Shown one piece after another: positions 9,368 through 18,395 of a stretch of 64,000 nt of DNA. The stretch's first letter is position 1, and each line of letters starts with the position of its first letter. The position numbers were made by a program, and so were the translations under genes. Source of the DNA: Desulfomicrobium orale DSM 12838 (GTDB lineage: Bacteria > Desulfobacterota > Desulfovibrionia > Desulfovibrionales > Desulfomicrobiaceae); contig NZ_CP014230.1 of the NCBI RefSeq assembly GCF_001553625.1, forward strand, positions 1,178,001-1,242,000, given 5' to 3'. The notes under the pieces were generated by a model. That model had not been told where the DNA came from. It saw only the letters and a list, made by a program, of their open reading frames with translations, and did no database searches.

Positions 9368-9560
9368 TACTTTGGCATTAAGAATAATGACTTTATCTTT
9401 ATCGCAGTGTTGGACTCTTTATGCATTTCCATAAACATTACATGAACATGAGTAGGTAGTGAGCTGATTTTAAATTTATGCCAAATTATCAGATCTGTCG
9501 TGTGCATCTTTTTGGTATTGCTCTTATGAATTTATTTTTTTTCTGAATAAAGAGGACGTC

Positions 9561-10078
9561 ATGAAAAATTTTTTTTTTGCGTAATAATATTTTATCTACA
9601 ATTATCCTTGGCCCAAGCAGAAGTGTGGACCGTTTGGACACAAGATCCATTAGGAAATGTCCAAAAAACTCAATGGGAGACGAACAAGACTGACTCCATA
9701 CAAGAAAATAGCGTCGCCTTTTTTCTAAGAGGCCAGGCAGAACCGCTGTATACTGTATATGAGACTACAAAAGAGATTCGGATTGTATTCAACTCGGGTC
9801 TGACTCGTCGTTTTGTGCGTGGCCCGTTGGTTGTCGCTGACATCCCGATGCCTTTGATTATGCATATACCTTCGGAGAGCTCCCAGAACCACATCTGCAC
9901 TGAAGAATATACCGGCGGTATGATTTTTAGAAATTGTATGGACATAATTCGTGCACGTTCTCTGGAGGATGCAAAAAATCTTCCCACACCCCAGGCTGGC
10001 CAGATGGTGTTGGTTCTGGATGATTCAGCGGAACTCAGGGCCATAATCGGATCAGGCTTCCGGGCTGAGCGGCAATGA
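9561..10078 (+). CDS. Small exported protein of unknown function, frameshifted at a T10 run
   Basis: As sequenced, the ATG at 9561 (after AGAGGA) reads MKNFFFA and stops at 9582. Adding one T to the T10 run at 9569-9578 gives MKNFFFCVIIFYLQLSLAQA, a textbook signal peptide, and joins the open frame that runs to 10078 (172 residues in all). The frame after the tract has no good start of its own. The mature protein has two Cys near its middle; I recognise no family. The defect is either an undercalled homopolymer or real slippage. Given similar one-base losses in hisD and pnp, undercalling is more likely. Confidence 0.6.
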
Positions 10079-10150
10079 CGCTTGTTTGTCGAAAGGAACT
10101 GTCGGTTGTTGTCTACACTGCACGGTCATCTGTCTTTCGGGAGTATGAAG

Positions 10151-12507
10151 ATGAAAGTCAGCGTAATGTTTGTTCAGTGTCTTTGTGTGTTCTTTTTTTT
10201 CCCGGCGGTGCTTCTGAGTGCCACCGAGAAAGAAGTATATGAAGCGGACATGATCCCGTGGTCCGGATACTGGTGGCCCTCGCGTCTGGGCGGCATGCAT
10301 ACGGGTGTTGGCTACAGGGGGCACCCTACTGTCTTGCAGAAGTTAGAAGGCATCTCTTCTTCCCAGAGCGCGGCCGTTACCAGCTGGTATGTGCAAAATT
10401 TTTTCAAGCCTGACGGCGAGGCTTGGTTTGGACTGTGTCATGCTTGGGCACTGGCGGCTGCCCATGAGCCGGAACCGACCAGGGGGGGGTATTTCGTGGA
10501 GTCCCCCTGGGGGTTGGGGATAAAAAAGCATTTCTGACCCTGGCCCACACGCATGATGTCACGTACAGGGGAAATGGCTATGACCCGCTTGTTTTTCATC
10601 AATGGATTCTCCGTTTTTTGAAGGAGAACAGAAAGCCTTTTGTGGTGAATTTAGGCACTGACAGGGAGGTGTGGTTTTATCCGGCCTATCGGGCTGAGGT
10701 AAGTAAGGCCGATTTTACGGATCGGACGGAATTCGACACTCTGCTCTGGTATGCGGCTAACGGGGTTTTCCCTGATTATGTAGGCATACTCCCAGCGGTG
10801 ACGCGTCAGACTTATACTTTGTATAAAAACAGTGAAGGCCAGTATACGCGGGGAATTTGGACTGGAGACAGTGTTTCGGATTATCCTAGGGCTTTATGGT
10901 CGAGTCTGGAGCGTAAAGGTCCTGCCGGGTTTGACATGGAGGCGGTCATCGCTGCCGTGAGGACCGAAACCGATGATCTGTCCACAGGCTTTTTGCGCCC
11001 CGGCGCTTTCAGCGCTTTCGCAGAGGGGACCTGGAGCGGCAATTTGGACGCCATGGCCGGAGAATGGCTGGAAGTGGAATTTTCTTTGCCCAATCGGCAG
11101 GCATCCCTTTCTGTAAGTATTTCTGATGGGATTTTGCTTTTATCGGAAACCGTAAGCCAAGCGAATCCGCGTATCCGTTATTTGACCCGGAGGGCAAACC
11201 CCACCTTGACTATTACGGCAGATCCGCAGCTGGGTGCTATCCCCTATACTTTGCGTTATGATCTGGCGCGTACGCCTCTGGCGACCATGACCCGCCGGGA
11301 CGCTAATCTGCTATGGACGGGACTGGCTGGAGTGCCTAACCTCCCGGCTGGCGAGTCAGGTTCTTTGTTGTTGACGGCGCGGGCTCGAAATGGATCTCCC
11401 CTCCGTTCGGAGACCTTGCCCGTTACAGGGAACTCCAAGTTCAGCCACTTGGTGAATCTGCCTGATTTTGATATCTGGGCCTTTGGGCGGGCGGAACACT
11501 TTGAGGTGACTGTTGGAAAAACTCTACCTTTCGGGCTGGTAGGGTTGAGCGCCAATATTTCGGGCTTAAATGCATTTTCCACGCCTCCTGCTCACGGCAG
11601 GCATGCCGTGTATGGGCGTTTTTCCAACAAGGGGAATGCCGTTGCATTTTATGTCAGAAATCACGAAGCGAGAGAAGTAAATGGTACCATTGAGGCTTGG
11701 GAGGGCGAAGGGACCGGATGGCTCGGGGCGGCCAACCGGGTTGTAAATACGAGTGTAACTCTCGCTCCCCGTGAACTCCGGTTTTTTTCCTGGGGAGCGC
11801 CGCCGCTTCCTTATCTCAGAGTTCCTGGTCAGTTTGCCATTGATTTTGGCTCCGCCAGAGTGAGTCTTGAGGCGTGCTTTGTAGATCGTTCTTCTTCAGA
11901 AATGGTGCCTGCTGCCGGAGAGTTCGGGCGGGAGTTTCTGCTCTCCCATTATCCCAATGCCGAAGGGTGGGGGACGACCCTGCATATTTTGAACCCTTGG
12001 GCCACGACGGTGGAAGTGGGCATCGAGACTGCGGACGGACGGCGTCTGCGTACAGTTTTTGTGCCGCCTCGCCGTTTAGTGGAGATCGAAACCGCTTCTT
12101 TGCCCGTAACAGGGCAGACGTTGCATGTGCGTTCGGATGTAAGTATGGCGGCCCATGCCTGTTACCAAGCCAGCGGAGGAGACTGGGCCATGCTGCCTCT
12201 TTCCCGTCCGGATCAGGCCAGAACGGAAATCCTGGTGCCGCATTTGCCGGACGCGCCATGGTGGGCGGGAGTGATTCTGGATAATGCCAATGCGGGGGCG
12301 TGCGAAGTCGTGCTGGAGTATTTTGGAGCATCCGGCGAGATGCTGCGCTCCGAGCGGCGGGTACTGGATGCGTATGAACCCTGGGTTTTTACGGCCGCAC
12401 GTTCTCCGGAAAAAGTATACTTAAAGGTTCGGTCCTCCGCGCCTTTGGGCTGCGGCGTATTGTACGGCTCGGATAATTTATCGGCGGTGGCGGGCTATAC
12501 GCCGTAA
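10151..12507 (+). CDS. Exported transglutaminase-elicitor-like protein with C-terminal repeat modules, frameshifted at a G8 run
   Basis: Two open frames (to 10537, and from before 10618 to 12507) join if one G is added to the G8 run at 10482-10489, giving about 785 residues. The start at 10151 has GGGAG seven bases upstream and a signal peptide. Residues ~25-210 match the transglutaminase elicitor family: PWSGYWWP, then WFGLCHAWALAA with the presumed catalytic Cys followed by EPEP, then, across the repaired junction, GVGDKKAFLTLAH and VVNLGTDREVW. The middle is beta-rich. The last ~190 residues hold two related modules (GWGTTLHILNP and WWAGVILDN), the second like the C-terminus of the 561-residue protein. 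The activity would be protein cross-linking; this is by family only. Confidence 0.65.
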
Positions 12508-12548
12508 CGCGTTGAAGCTCTATTGCTGATCGAATAATAAGGGAAACC

Positions 12549-13424
12549 ATGAAGAAATTGTGTTTGTTTTGTCTGTTGTTGTGCTGGAGCGTGAACGCTC
12601 TGGCCCTGGAAATCGCCGCGACCGCTGATTTGCGGGGCACCGTTGAACCATGTCCTGGTTGACAGGGGGCCTCTTACGGGGGAGCGGCCAGGCTGGCGGC
12701 TGTATTCAAGGAACTGAAGAAGAATAACGATCTGCTCGTAGTGGATGCGGGTGGTGTAAATTCCGGTTCACCGAAGATTGTGGAGCAGGAACGGTCAGGA
12801 GTTCTGCTGAAGCTCATGGACGCCATGGGCTATTCCCTGCTGAATCTCACGGCCGGAGACATTGCCTTGATGGGCAAGGGTTTCCTGAAGGAGACGGCGA
12901 TTCTGTCTGCCAACTTTCAGGGGCAAAACGCCTCCTTCAGGGTGCTCAGGGAATTTGATCACACGGACGCCCAAGGCCGGAAGTTTCGCTTTTTCGGCGC
13001 ATATGACGGCCCGGACCCGCGTTTTTCAAGTGCCCGGGAATGGCTGGCCGCCGCGACTCTTCCCGCGGATCGGACATGCGTGCTTCTTTACTACGCAGAC
13101 CGGCAGCCTGATGCGGAAACGAAAGGGTTTCTGAAAAAATTCGATGCGGTCATCGCCAATGTAAATCTTCCGGAAGATGTACCTGCCTTCGTCCCATTGG
13201 CCAAAGGAAAGCAGGTGGCGGTACTGAGTGTACAGGACAAGAAACGGGTCAGCGGCCGCGACATCCTTGTGGATGAACATGTTATCGGCGATCCGGAAAT
13301 GCTCGACTTGGCCTGGCGGGAGCAGTCGGCGCTTTCCAAGCGTGTGGACGAACTGGAGCGTACGCAGTACTTGCGTATGAGCCCGGAAGAATTCATCAAA
13401 TCCTACCAGAAGGAATCCCAATGA
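12549..13424 (+). CDS. UshA/5'-nucleotidase-like metallophosphoesterase, probable selenoprotein (in-frame UGA, codon 38)
   Basis: 291 residues if the TGA at 12660-12662 is read as selenocysteine. The ATG at 12549 opens a signal peptide (ending ALA near residue 19), followed by ADLRGTVEPCPG, the UGA, then QGASYGGAARLAAVFKEL. In UshA-like relatives this is the segment G-x-L-x-PC-x-C followed by a GG-x-aR loop, so the UGA sits where a conserved Cys is expected. Downstream are LLVVDAGG near residue 63 and NLTAGDIALMG near 94, typical of the metallophosphatase domain, ending in a helical tail. The reading frame stays open on both sides of the UGA. The stop overlaps the next gene (ATGA). Beginning the gene at 12741 would remove the signal peptide and the metal-binding N-terminus. 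Confidence 0.75.
12660..12689 (+). promoter_or_regulatory. Candidate bacterial SECIS element next to the in-frame UGA
   Basis: Just after the UGA, GGCC (12668-12671) can pair with GGCC (12686-12689). The stem continues T-C-T with G-G-A across a two-base bulge and closes a loop TACGGG (12675-12680) with G about 16 bases from the UGA. That placement fits a bacterial selenocysteine insertion hairpin. The stem is short and its folding energy was not computed. Confidence 0.45.
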
Positions 13425-13801
13425 GATTGAAGACGTTATTGTGTCTGCTGTGTTGTGTGGCACTCTGGGCCTGTGGCGACAAGATGACGGAAGAAGGATT
13501 GCGCGAGGCGGCTACGGCCTACGTGGCGGCCATGGAAACCGGGGATGCGGATACCCTGCGCAAGTATGAATTTCCGGATGTGGATGTGCCCCTGGCCATG
13601 TCCAAAATGAAAGCGAGCTATTCCAATCTGAGACTGGACAGTGTGAACGCCACGGGAAGCGAGGGCCGGGTGACGATTAATGCCACCGTCTCCATGTTTG
13701 GGGCCCGGCTTGAAGTGCCGTTGCAGCAGCAATGGCAGTATGTGGACGGCGGCTGGAAGCTGGTTCGCAAACCCATGAAGTTTGGTTTCGACAGCAAATA
13801 G
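13421..13801 (+). CDS. Small lipoprotein, NTF2-like
   Basis: 126 residues. Lipoprotein signal with Cys near residue 18 (LWAC as lipobox), so anchored to a membrane. The mature part begins with a helical stretch (LREAATAYVAAMETGD) and ends in QWQYVDGGWKLVRKP, the pattern of NTF2-like or DUF4878-type small lipoproteins. It overlaps the putative selenoprotein gene by four bases and is followed within nine bases by gspF, linking the exported-protein genes to the secretion operon. No enzymatic residues are evident. Confidence 0.75.
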   Translation: MRLKTLLCLLCCVALWACGDKMTEEGLREAATAYVAAMETGDADTLRKYEFPDVDVPLAMSKMKASYSNLRLDSVNATGSEGRVTINATVSMFGARLEVPLQQQWQYVDGGWKLVRKPMKFGFDSK

Positions 13802-13809
13802 GTCCGATT

Positions 13810-15078
13810 GTGCTCTATTACCGGGCCGTGAATGCCCAGGGCGAGATTGTCACGGGCTCGCATCCCGCCGCCGGGGGGGAGCGGGATGTGATCCTGCACT
13901 TGCAGGCTCAGGGGCTGACGCCTCTGCGTGTACAGGCTTCGCCTTTCACGGCCGGCCGGGGCGGAGCGGCATCCCGGCGGCGGAAGAAAATTCCTTCGGC
14001 ACGTAGTGGGCGAAAGTGGGATATCACCCTGTTCCCCTCGCGTCTGTCCCCGCGTGATCTCATCACCTTTGCCCAGGATGTGGCCGTGCTGCTGGAGTCG
14101 GGCATTTCCCTGGCCAGAGGACTGCATATTCTTCAGGACCTGAATGCGCATCGCCGCAATCTGCACGCTCTGCTCGCGCGTGTGCATGAGGATCTGCGTG
14201 AGGGCTCTCCCTTCTGGGAGGCTCTGGACAGGCAGCGCCCCAAGGTGCCGCCGGTGTTCGTATCCATGGTCCGGGCCGGAGAGACGGGCGGAGCGCTGCC
14301 GCTTATCCTGAACCGTCTGGCCGCTTACTTGGAGGACATGCAGGAGCTGAAGGAATTCCTGCGCGGAGCCATGATCTATCCGGCTATCCTGACCGTGACC
14401 TCCCTTGTGTCTCTGGTAGTGATGCTGATTGTGGTCGTGCCCAGATTCGCCCAGGTATTTACGGACATGGGCATGGAGCTTCCGGCCGTGACTCAGTTCA
14501 TGTTCACTGCCGGGGAAATCATGCAGCGGCGGTGGTGGGTGATGCTGCTGGCGCTGGCGGGGATCGTCATGAGTCTGGTTCTGGCCCTGCGTACGAATCA
14601 GGGACGGCAGACCTGGGACCGGGTGGTGCTGCGTCTGCCAGGCATCGGCGGATTCAAGCGCAAGATTGAAATTGCCCGCTTTTGCCGCACCCTGGGCACT
14701 CTTCTGGACAGCGGAGTCCCCATTTTGCAGTCCATGCGGATCGTACGCGGGGTGGTTATGAATTCCCTGCTGAACCAAGCCATCGGGCAGGCCCATGACG
14801 ATCTGAAGCAAGGTATGGTGCTGTCCGCCGCCCTGGAGAAATCCGGGCTCTTCCCGCCTCTGGCCGTGAACATGGTCGGCGTGGGCGAGGAAACGGGCCG
14901 GCTGGGGATGATGCTCGATAAGGTCGGTCAGCTTTACGACAAGGAGCTGAAAAAGGGTGTCAAGGTGTTCAGCTCCTTTTTCGAGCCCATGGTGCTTCTG
15001 GTCATGGGCACCCTCATCGGCGGGATGGTCATCTCCATGCTGCTGGCCATCTTCAGCATCAACGACATGAAAATGTAG
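13810..15078 (+). CDS. gspF: Type II secretion system inner-membrane platform protein GspF
   Basis: About 422 residues from a GTG at 13810 (VLYYRAVNAQGEIVTG, the family N-terminus); the ribosome site is weak. Two T2SSF domains with the usual membrane segments: the first with DLITFAQDVAVLLESGISL near residue 80 and a long hydrophobic run near 195, the second with FCRTLGTLLDSGVPI near 295 and a C-terminal hydrophobic segment. GspF forms the platform that contacts the ATPase and pseudopilins. The GTG lies eight bases after the lipoprotein stop. Confidence 0.88.
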   Translation: MLYYRAVNAQGEIVTGSHPAAGGERDVILHLQAQGLTPLRVQASPFTAGRGGAASRRRKKIPSARSGRKWDITLFPSRLSPRDLITFAQDVAVLLESGISLARGLHILQDLNAHRRNLHALLARVHEDLREGSPFWEALDRQRPKVPPVFVSMVRAGETGGALPLILNRLAAYLEDMQELKEFLRGAMIYPAILTVTSLVSLVVMLIVVVPRFAQVFTDMGMELPAVTQFMFTAGEIMQRRWWVMLLALAGIVMSLVLALRTNQGRQTWDRVVLRLPGIGGFKRKIEIARFCRTLGTLLDSGVPILQSMRIVRGVVMNSLLNQAIGQAHDDLKQGMVLSAALEKSGLFPPLAVNMVGVGEETGRLGMMLDKVGQLYDKELKKGVKVFSSFFEPMVLLVMGTLIGGMVISMLLAIFSINDMKM

Positions 15079-15257
15079 GAAATGCCGTCGCGCGGTTTGG
15101 CTTCTGTTTTTCCGAAACATTGTTTTGCCTGGAAAATCGCCGCATTATCACCCGCCACGCTTTATATGATACGCCGCTGGACGCCGCGCTATTCCGCCCT
15201 TAAGAAAGCATCATGCCCATCTCCATTTTCCAACCTTGAAGAAACGGGGAATCTCTC

Positions 15258-15677
15258 ATGAACAAACACGCTTCCCAGGGTTTCTCCCTGATCGAACTGC
15301 TGATCGTCATGGTCATCATGGGCCTGCTGGCCGGTCTGGTCGGCCCTCAGCTTTTCGGAAAGGTCGGCACCGCCAAAACGGGCTCGGCCCGGACGCAGAT
15401 CGAAATGCTGGGCACGGCCCTTGATTCCTACCGCCTGGACAACAGCATGTATCCCACCAGCTCTCAGGGGCTGAACGCCCTGCGCGAGAAACCGCAGGGT
15501 GTGGACACCTGGCGCGGCCCTTACCTGCGCAAGCCCGTCCCCAAAGACCCCTGGGACCGCCCGTACATCTACAAGAGTCCGGGTGATCACGGCCCCTACG
15601 ACCTGTCCAGTCTGGGGCTGGACGGCCAGCCCGGCGGCGAGGATGAAAACGCCGATGTCAACAGCTGGGAGAACTGA
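15258..15677 (+). CDS. gspG: Type II secretion major pseudopilin GspG
   Basis: 139 residues. A short charged leader (MNKHASQG) precedes the prepilin cleavage site and FSLIELLIVMVIMGLLAGL with Glu at +5. The C-terminal half has the GspG signature: YRLDNSMYPTSSQGLNAL near residue 55, then a WRGPYL and calcium-site region (KDPWDRPYIY, LGLDGQPGGEDENADVNSW). It forms the periplasmic pseudopilus. A 179-base gap after gspF contains a TATATGAT-like sequence that may hold an internal promoter. Confidence 0.95.
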   Translation: MNKHASQGFSLIELLIVMVIMGLLAGLVGPQLFGKVGTAKTGSARTQIEMLGTALDSYRLDNSMYPTSSQGLNALREKPQGVDTWRGPYLRKPVPKDPWDRPYIYKSPGDHGPYDLSSLGLDGQPGGEDENADVNSWEN

Positions 15678-16131
15678 CGCCTCCGGCTTCACCCTGGTGG
15701 AGCTGATGGTGGTGCTGTTTCTCATGGCCCTGTTCGCCTCTCTGGTTTTCGGTCTGAATGCGCGCCAGCGGGACAGTCTGGCCTTGCGCGATTTCGGGGT
15801 GAGTCTGGTCGCTTATCTGCAACTGGCGCGCAGCACCGCGTTGACGGAAGGCCGCCCGGCGCAGTGTCTGCTGAACCGTGAAACGGGCCGTATTTCCTGT
15901 ACGCTGCTTCCCAGAACGTTGTCCCTGCCCCGTGGTATGCAGCTTGCCGTGGATGGGATCACAGACCAGAGCCGGAATCTGCTGCTCATGGAGTACTTCA
16001 TGGATGGCTCGGCCCTGGGCGGTGTTTTGACGCTGCGCTACAGAGACGACGCGGTTCGCGTCGAGGTGGACCCGCTGCTGGGAGTGACGACATTCCGGTT
16101 CGAGGAGAGCCCGGATGCGGATATTTCCTGA
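15655..16131 (+). CDS. gspH: Type II secretion minor pseudopilin GspH
   Basis: About 158 residues. The prepilin motif is G-FTLVELMVVLFLMALFASLVFGL with Glu at +5, behind a short leader. I place the start at the ATG at 15655 (MSTAGRTDASG); an ATG at 15643 is also possible. Either way the gene overlaps the end of gspG. The rest is a poorly conserved GspH-type globular domain. Assignment to H rather than another minor pseudopilin rests on gene order. Confidence 0.8.
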   Translation: MSTAGRTDASGFTLVELMVVLFLMALFASLVFGLNARQRDSLALRDFGVSLVAYLQLARSTALTEGRPAQCLLNRETGRISCTLLPRTLSLPRGMQLAVDGITDQSRNLLLMEYFMDGSALGGVLTLRYRDDAVRVEVDPLLGVTTFRFEESPDADIS

Positions 16132-16702
16132 ACGCCTTCGCTTTGCGTGTTTCCCCCTGATTTTTCGTGTCTCTTCTGGACGTCGGCCCCCGGCGGGTGC
16201 ACCCGTCCATTGCCGGGGCATTCGTTGCACGGCCTTCACTTCCGGTGGCTTCACGCTGCTGGAAGCCCTCATTGCCTTGGTTATCGTGGGCGTATCTCTT
16301 GGAGTCCTCTTTCAGGTGGTGTCCGGCAGTATTAATCTGAGTCTGCACGGACGGGAGTTGTTCGTGATTACGGCCGAAGCCCAGGCCGTATTCGACGCCG
16401 TGGCTCCCCGGTCTCTGCCCTGGGAAGAGCTGGAATGGAGCAACAGCACGGAAACCGGGGAATGGACGCTGACTCTGCATCCGGTCATTCTCCGGGACGC
16501 TTTCGAGCGGACGGGCGTTACGGGCGGGCATGATCTGTTCAAGCTGGTCTTCGATTACCGCGATCTGGCCTCGGACCGGGCGGTCCGCCTTTTTTCCTAT
16601 CGCCGGGAACCGCAGGACCGGCTGCATGTTTTCCTGGAGAAAAACCGGGAGCATGTGGTCTGGGACGAACATGACCGGTTCGCGGAGTTCCTCACGCCAT
16701 GA
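16115..16702 (+). CDS. gspI: Type II secretion minor pseudopilin GspI
   Basis: 195 residues. The prepilin motif G-FTLLEALIALVIVGVSLGVLF lies at about residue 45, so the leader would be unusually long; the ATG at 16115 has GAGGAG upstream and overlaps gspH, and no closer ATG exists in frame. The LLEALIALVI motif is typical of GspI, which sits at the tip of the pseudopilus with J and K. Confidence 0.8.
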   Translation: MRIFPERLRFACFPLIFRVSSGRRPPAGAPVHCRGIRCTAFTSGGFTLLEALIALVIVGVSLGVLFQVVSGSINLSLHGRELFVITAEAQAVFDAVAPRSLPWEELEWSNSTETGEWTLTLHPVILRDAFERTGVTGGHDLFKLVFDYRDLASDRAVRLFSYRREPQDRLHVFLEKNREHVVWDEHDRFAEFLTP

Positions 16703-17463
16703 AGGGGACGCACGGGTTCACGCTGCTGGAAATGATCGTGTCCATGGTCATTGTCAGCGTCATCGTGCTTGCGGTGTACACGGCCTATTCCACCGTGACG
16801 CGTACCTGGAGCGCGAGCCAGGAGCAGACCGCGCGGTTCAGGCTGGAGGCCGTGAGCACGCGCTTATTGGTGGAAGACTGGAAGGCTCTGAGGTCCTATA
16901 CGTTTTCCACGGAGCGGGGGGTATATCCCTTTCTCTTTGGGAGCGCGGACCGGCTGGCTTACGTGACGACGCACGGCCTGGGCGCGCACAGAAGCGTGCG
17001 GGGAGGACTTTTCTTCACTCTGCTTTTCATTGAACCCACGGAACAGGGTGTGGCGCTGTATTGCTACAAAACCGACGTGCCGGAGGTGGATTTTTCGGAG
17101 CTGGTGCGCCTGTATCAGGCTGGCGGCCAGGATGCTGCGGTGGCGTCCATTGAAAAAGATTTGCTGGACAGGTCCGTGCTGCTCAAAGAAGCCGACGAGG
17201 CCGCTTTTTCTTTTGATGCGACGAACGAAACCGCGCTCCCCGAGGAAGAGGAGTCCGTGCTGGAGCCGCACGATCTGGAACTTCTGCCCTCGGAGCGGTG
17301 GACAGAGAAAGAGCCTCCGCTGCGCATACGTCTGAGCCTGCGCCGGGGAGATGAGTTCGGGTTCATCGAGGTCACCCGGCCGGTGCCGGATAATTCCACC
17401 AATGCCACGGGTTCCGCCAATTCCACCGAGGCGAGGACCAGAATCGAACTGGAGGGGGAATGA
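16699..17463 (+). CDS. gspJ: Type II secretion minor pseudopilin GspJ
   Basis: 254 residues with a six-residue leader MKGTHG and prepilin motif FTLLEMIVSMVIVSVIVL (Glu at +5). It overlaps gspI by four bases and gspK by four bases. Longer than many GspJ proteins because of an acidic insert near residues 155-190. Role: tip complex of the pseudopilus. Confidence 0.85.
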   Translation: MKGTHGFTLLEMIVSMVIVSVIVLAVYTAYSTVTRTWSASQEQTARFRLEAVSTRLLVEDWKALRSYTFSTERGVYPFLFGSADRLAYVTTHGLGAHRSVRGGLFFTLLFIEPTEQGVALYCYKTDVPEVDFSELVRLYQAGGQDAAVASIEKDLLDRSVLLKEADEAAFSFDATNETALPEEEESVLEPHDLELLPSERWTEKEPPLRIRLSLRRGDEFGFIEVTRPVPDNSTNATGSANSTEARTRIELEGE

Positions 17464-18395
17464 GGGCGGCGTACGGGGAGCGGGGTTTCGTGCTCATGGC
17501 GGTGCTGTGGCTCATCGCCCTTTTCACCATAGTGGCGCTGGGCTACGCGCGGACCACCCGCTACAAGACGCAGGAGCTGGTCAACGAACTGCGTCTGATG
17601 CGGGAAAATCATCTCTTTGCCAGCGCCCTGGAAATCGCGGCCGCGCGGTACGAGCTGTACACCCTGAACCGTCAGCGTTTTCTCTCTTCGGGCCTGGAGG
17701 ACAGCCTGACGAAGGAGCAGCGTTCGGTCATGTGGTATCCCCGGCACGAGGCCTATCCTCTGGAGATGGAAGGCGAGGAATTTTTCGTGCGCTTGGAACC
17801 TGTCGGCGGTCGTATCTCGCTCAGGGCCATGACGCCGGAACTGTGGTTTTCGATCCTGGAAGCCTGTGGAGTGGCGGACGAGGAGGCCCGGCTGGCCATC
17901 ATGGCCGCCGTGGCCGACTGGGAAGATGCGGATAATCTGCTGCATCTGGACGGAGCCGAAGGTGATTACTATGCGGGCCTGTCCGTACCGTACGCGTGCA
18001 AGAACGCACCGATGGAGCATATCGAGGAGCTCCTGCTGGTGCGCGGAGTGACGCCGGATGTTTTCTACGGCACACCGGATCATCCGGGTTTGCGGGATTT
18101 TCTGGACGTGGGGGGCGAAAGCGCCAAGCTCGATATCAACAGTGCCCCGCCCATGACCTTTCATATCGCTCCCAGCCTGACTCCGGAAGAGCTCGATGCT
18201 ATCGTGGCTTTGCGCCGGGAAAATCCGATCATGGCGATGACCGAGGCTTACGAGGAGACCGGTCTGGTGGCGGCTTCGGAACTTGACCGTTTTTTCCATG
18301 TACTGCACAACCCCCAAAGTGTTGTGGCGCGGGTGGCCCGTCATCCCGATCCCGGACCGGGAGTTCGGACAGGCACGAGGATGCTGAGCGAGTGA
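17460..18395 (+). CDS. gspK: Type II secretion minor pseudopilin GspK
   Basis: 311 residues, the large pseudopilin. The N-terminus is G-FVLMAVLWLIALFTIVALGYA, lacking Glu at +5 as is typical of GspK. A helix-hairpin-helix-like segment follows (LDINSAPPMTF near residue 222 and LTPEELDAIVALR near 240). It caps the pseudopilus tip. Overlaps gspJ and gspL by four bases each. Confidence 0.88.
   Translation: MRAAYGERGFVLMAVLWLIALFTIVALGYARTTRYKTQELVNELRLMRENHLFASALEIAAARYELYTLNRQRFLSSGLEDSLTKEQRSVMWYPRHEAYPLEMEGEEFFVRLEPVGGRISLRAMTPELWFSILEACGVADEEARLAIMAAVADWEDADNLLHLDGAEGDYYAGLSVPYACKNAPMEHIEELLLVRGVTPDVFYGTPDHPGLRDFLDVGGESAKLDINSAPPMTFHIAPSLTPEELDAIVALRRENPIMAMTEAYEETGLVAASELDRFFHVLHNPQSVVARVARHPDPGPGVRTGTRMLSE

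Noticed and set aside
9561-10620. Phase variation as the firm explanation of the T10 and G8 frameshifts
   Set aside because: Same one-base losses in hisD and pnp make undercalling the simpler explanation; kept only as low-interest findings.
12741-13424. Metallophosphoesterase starting at 12741 as a complete gene
   Set aside because: This start discards the signal peptide and metal-site region that lie in the same frame before the UGA.
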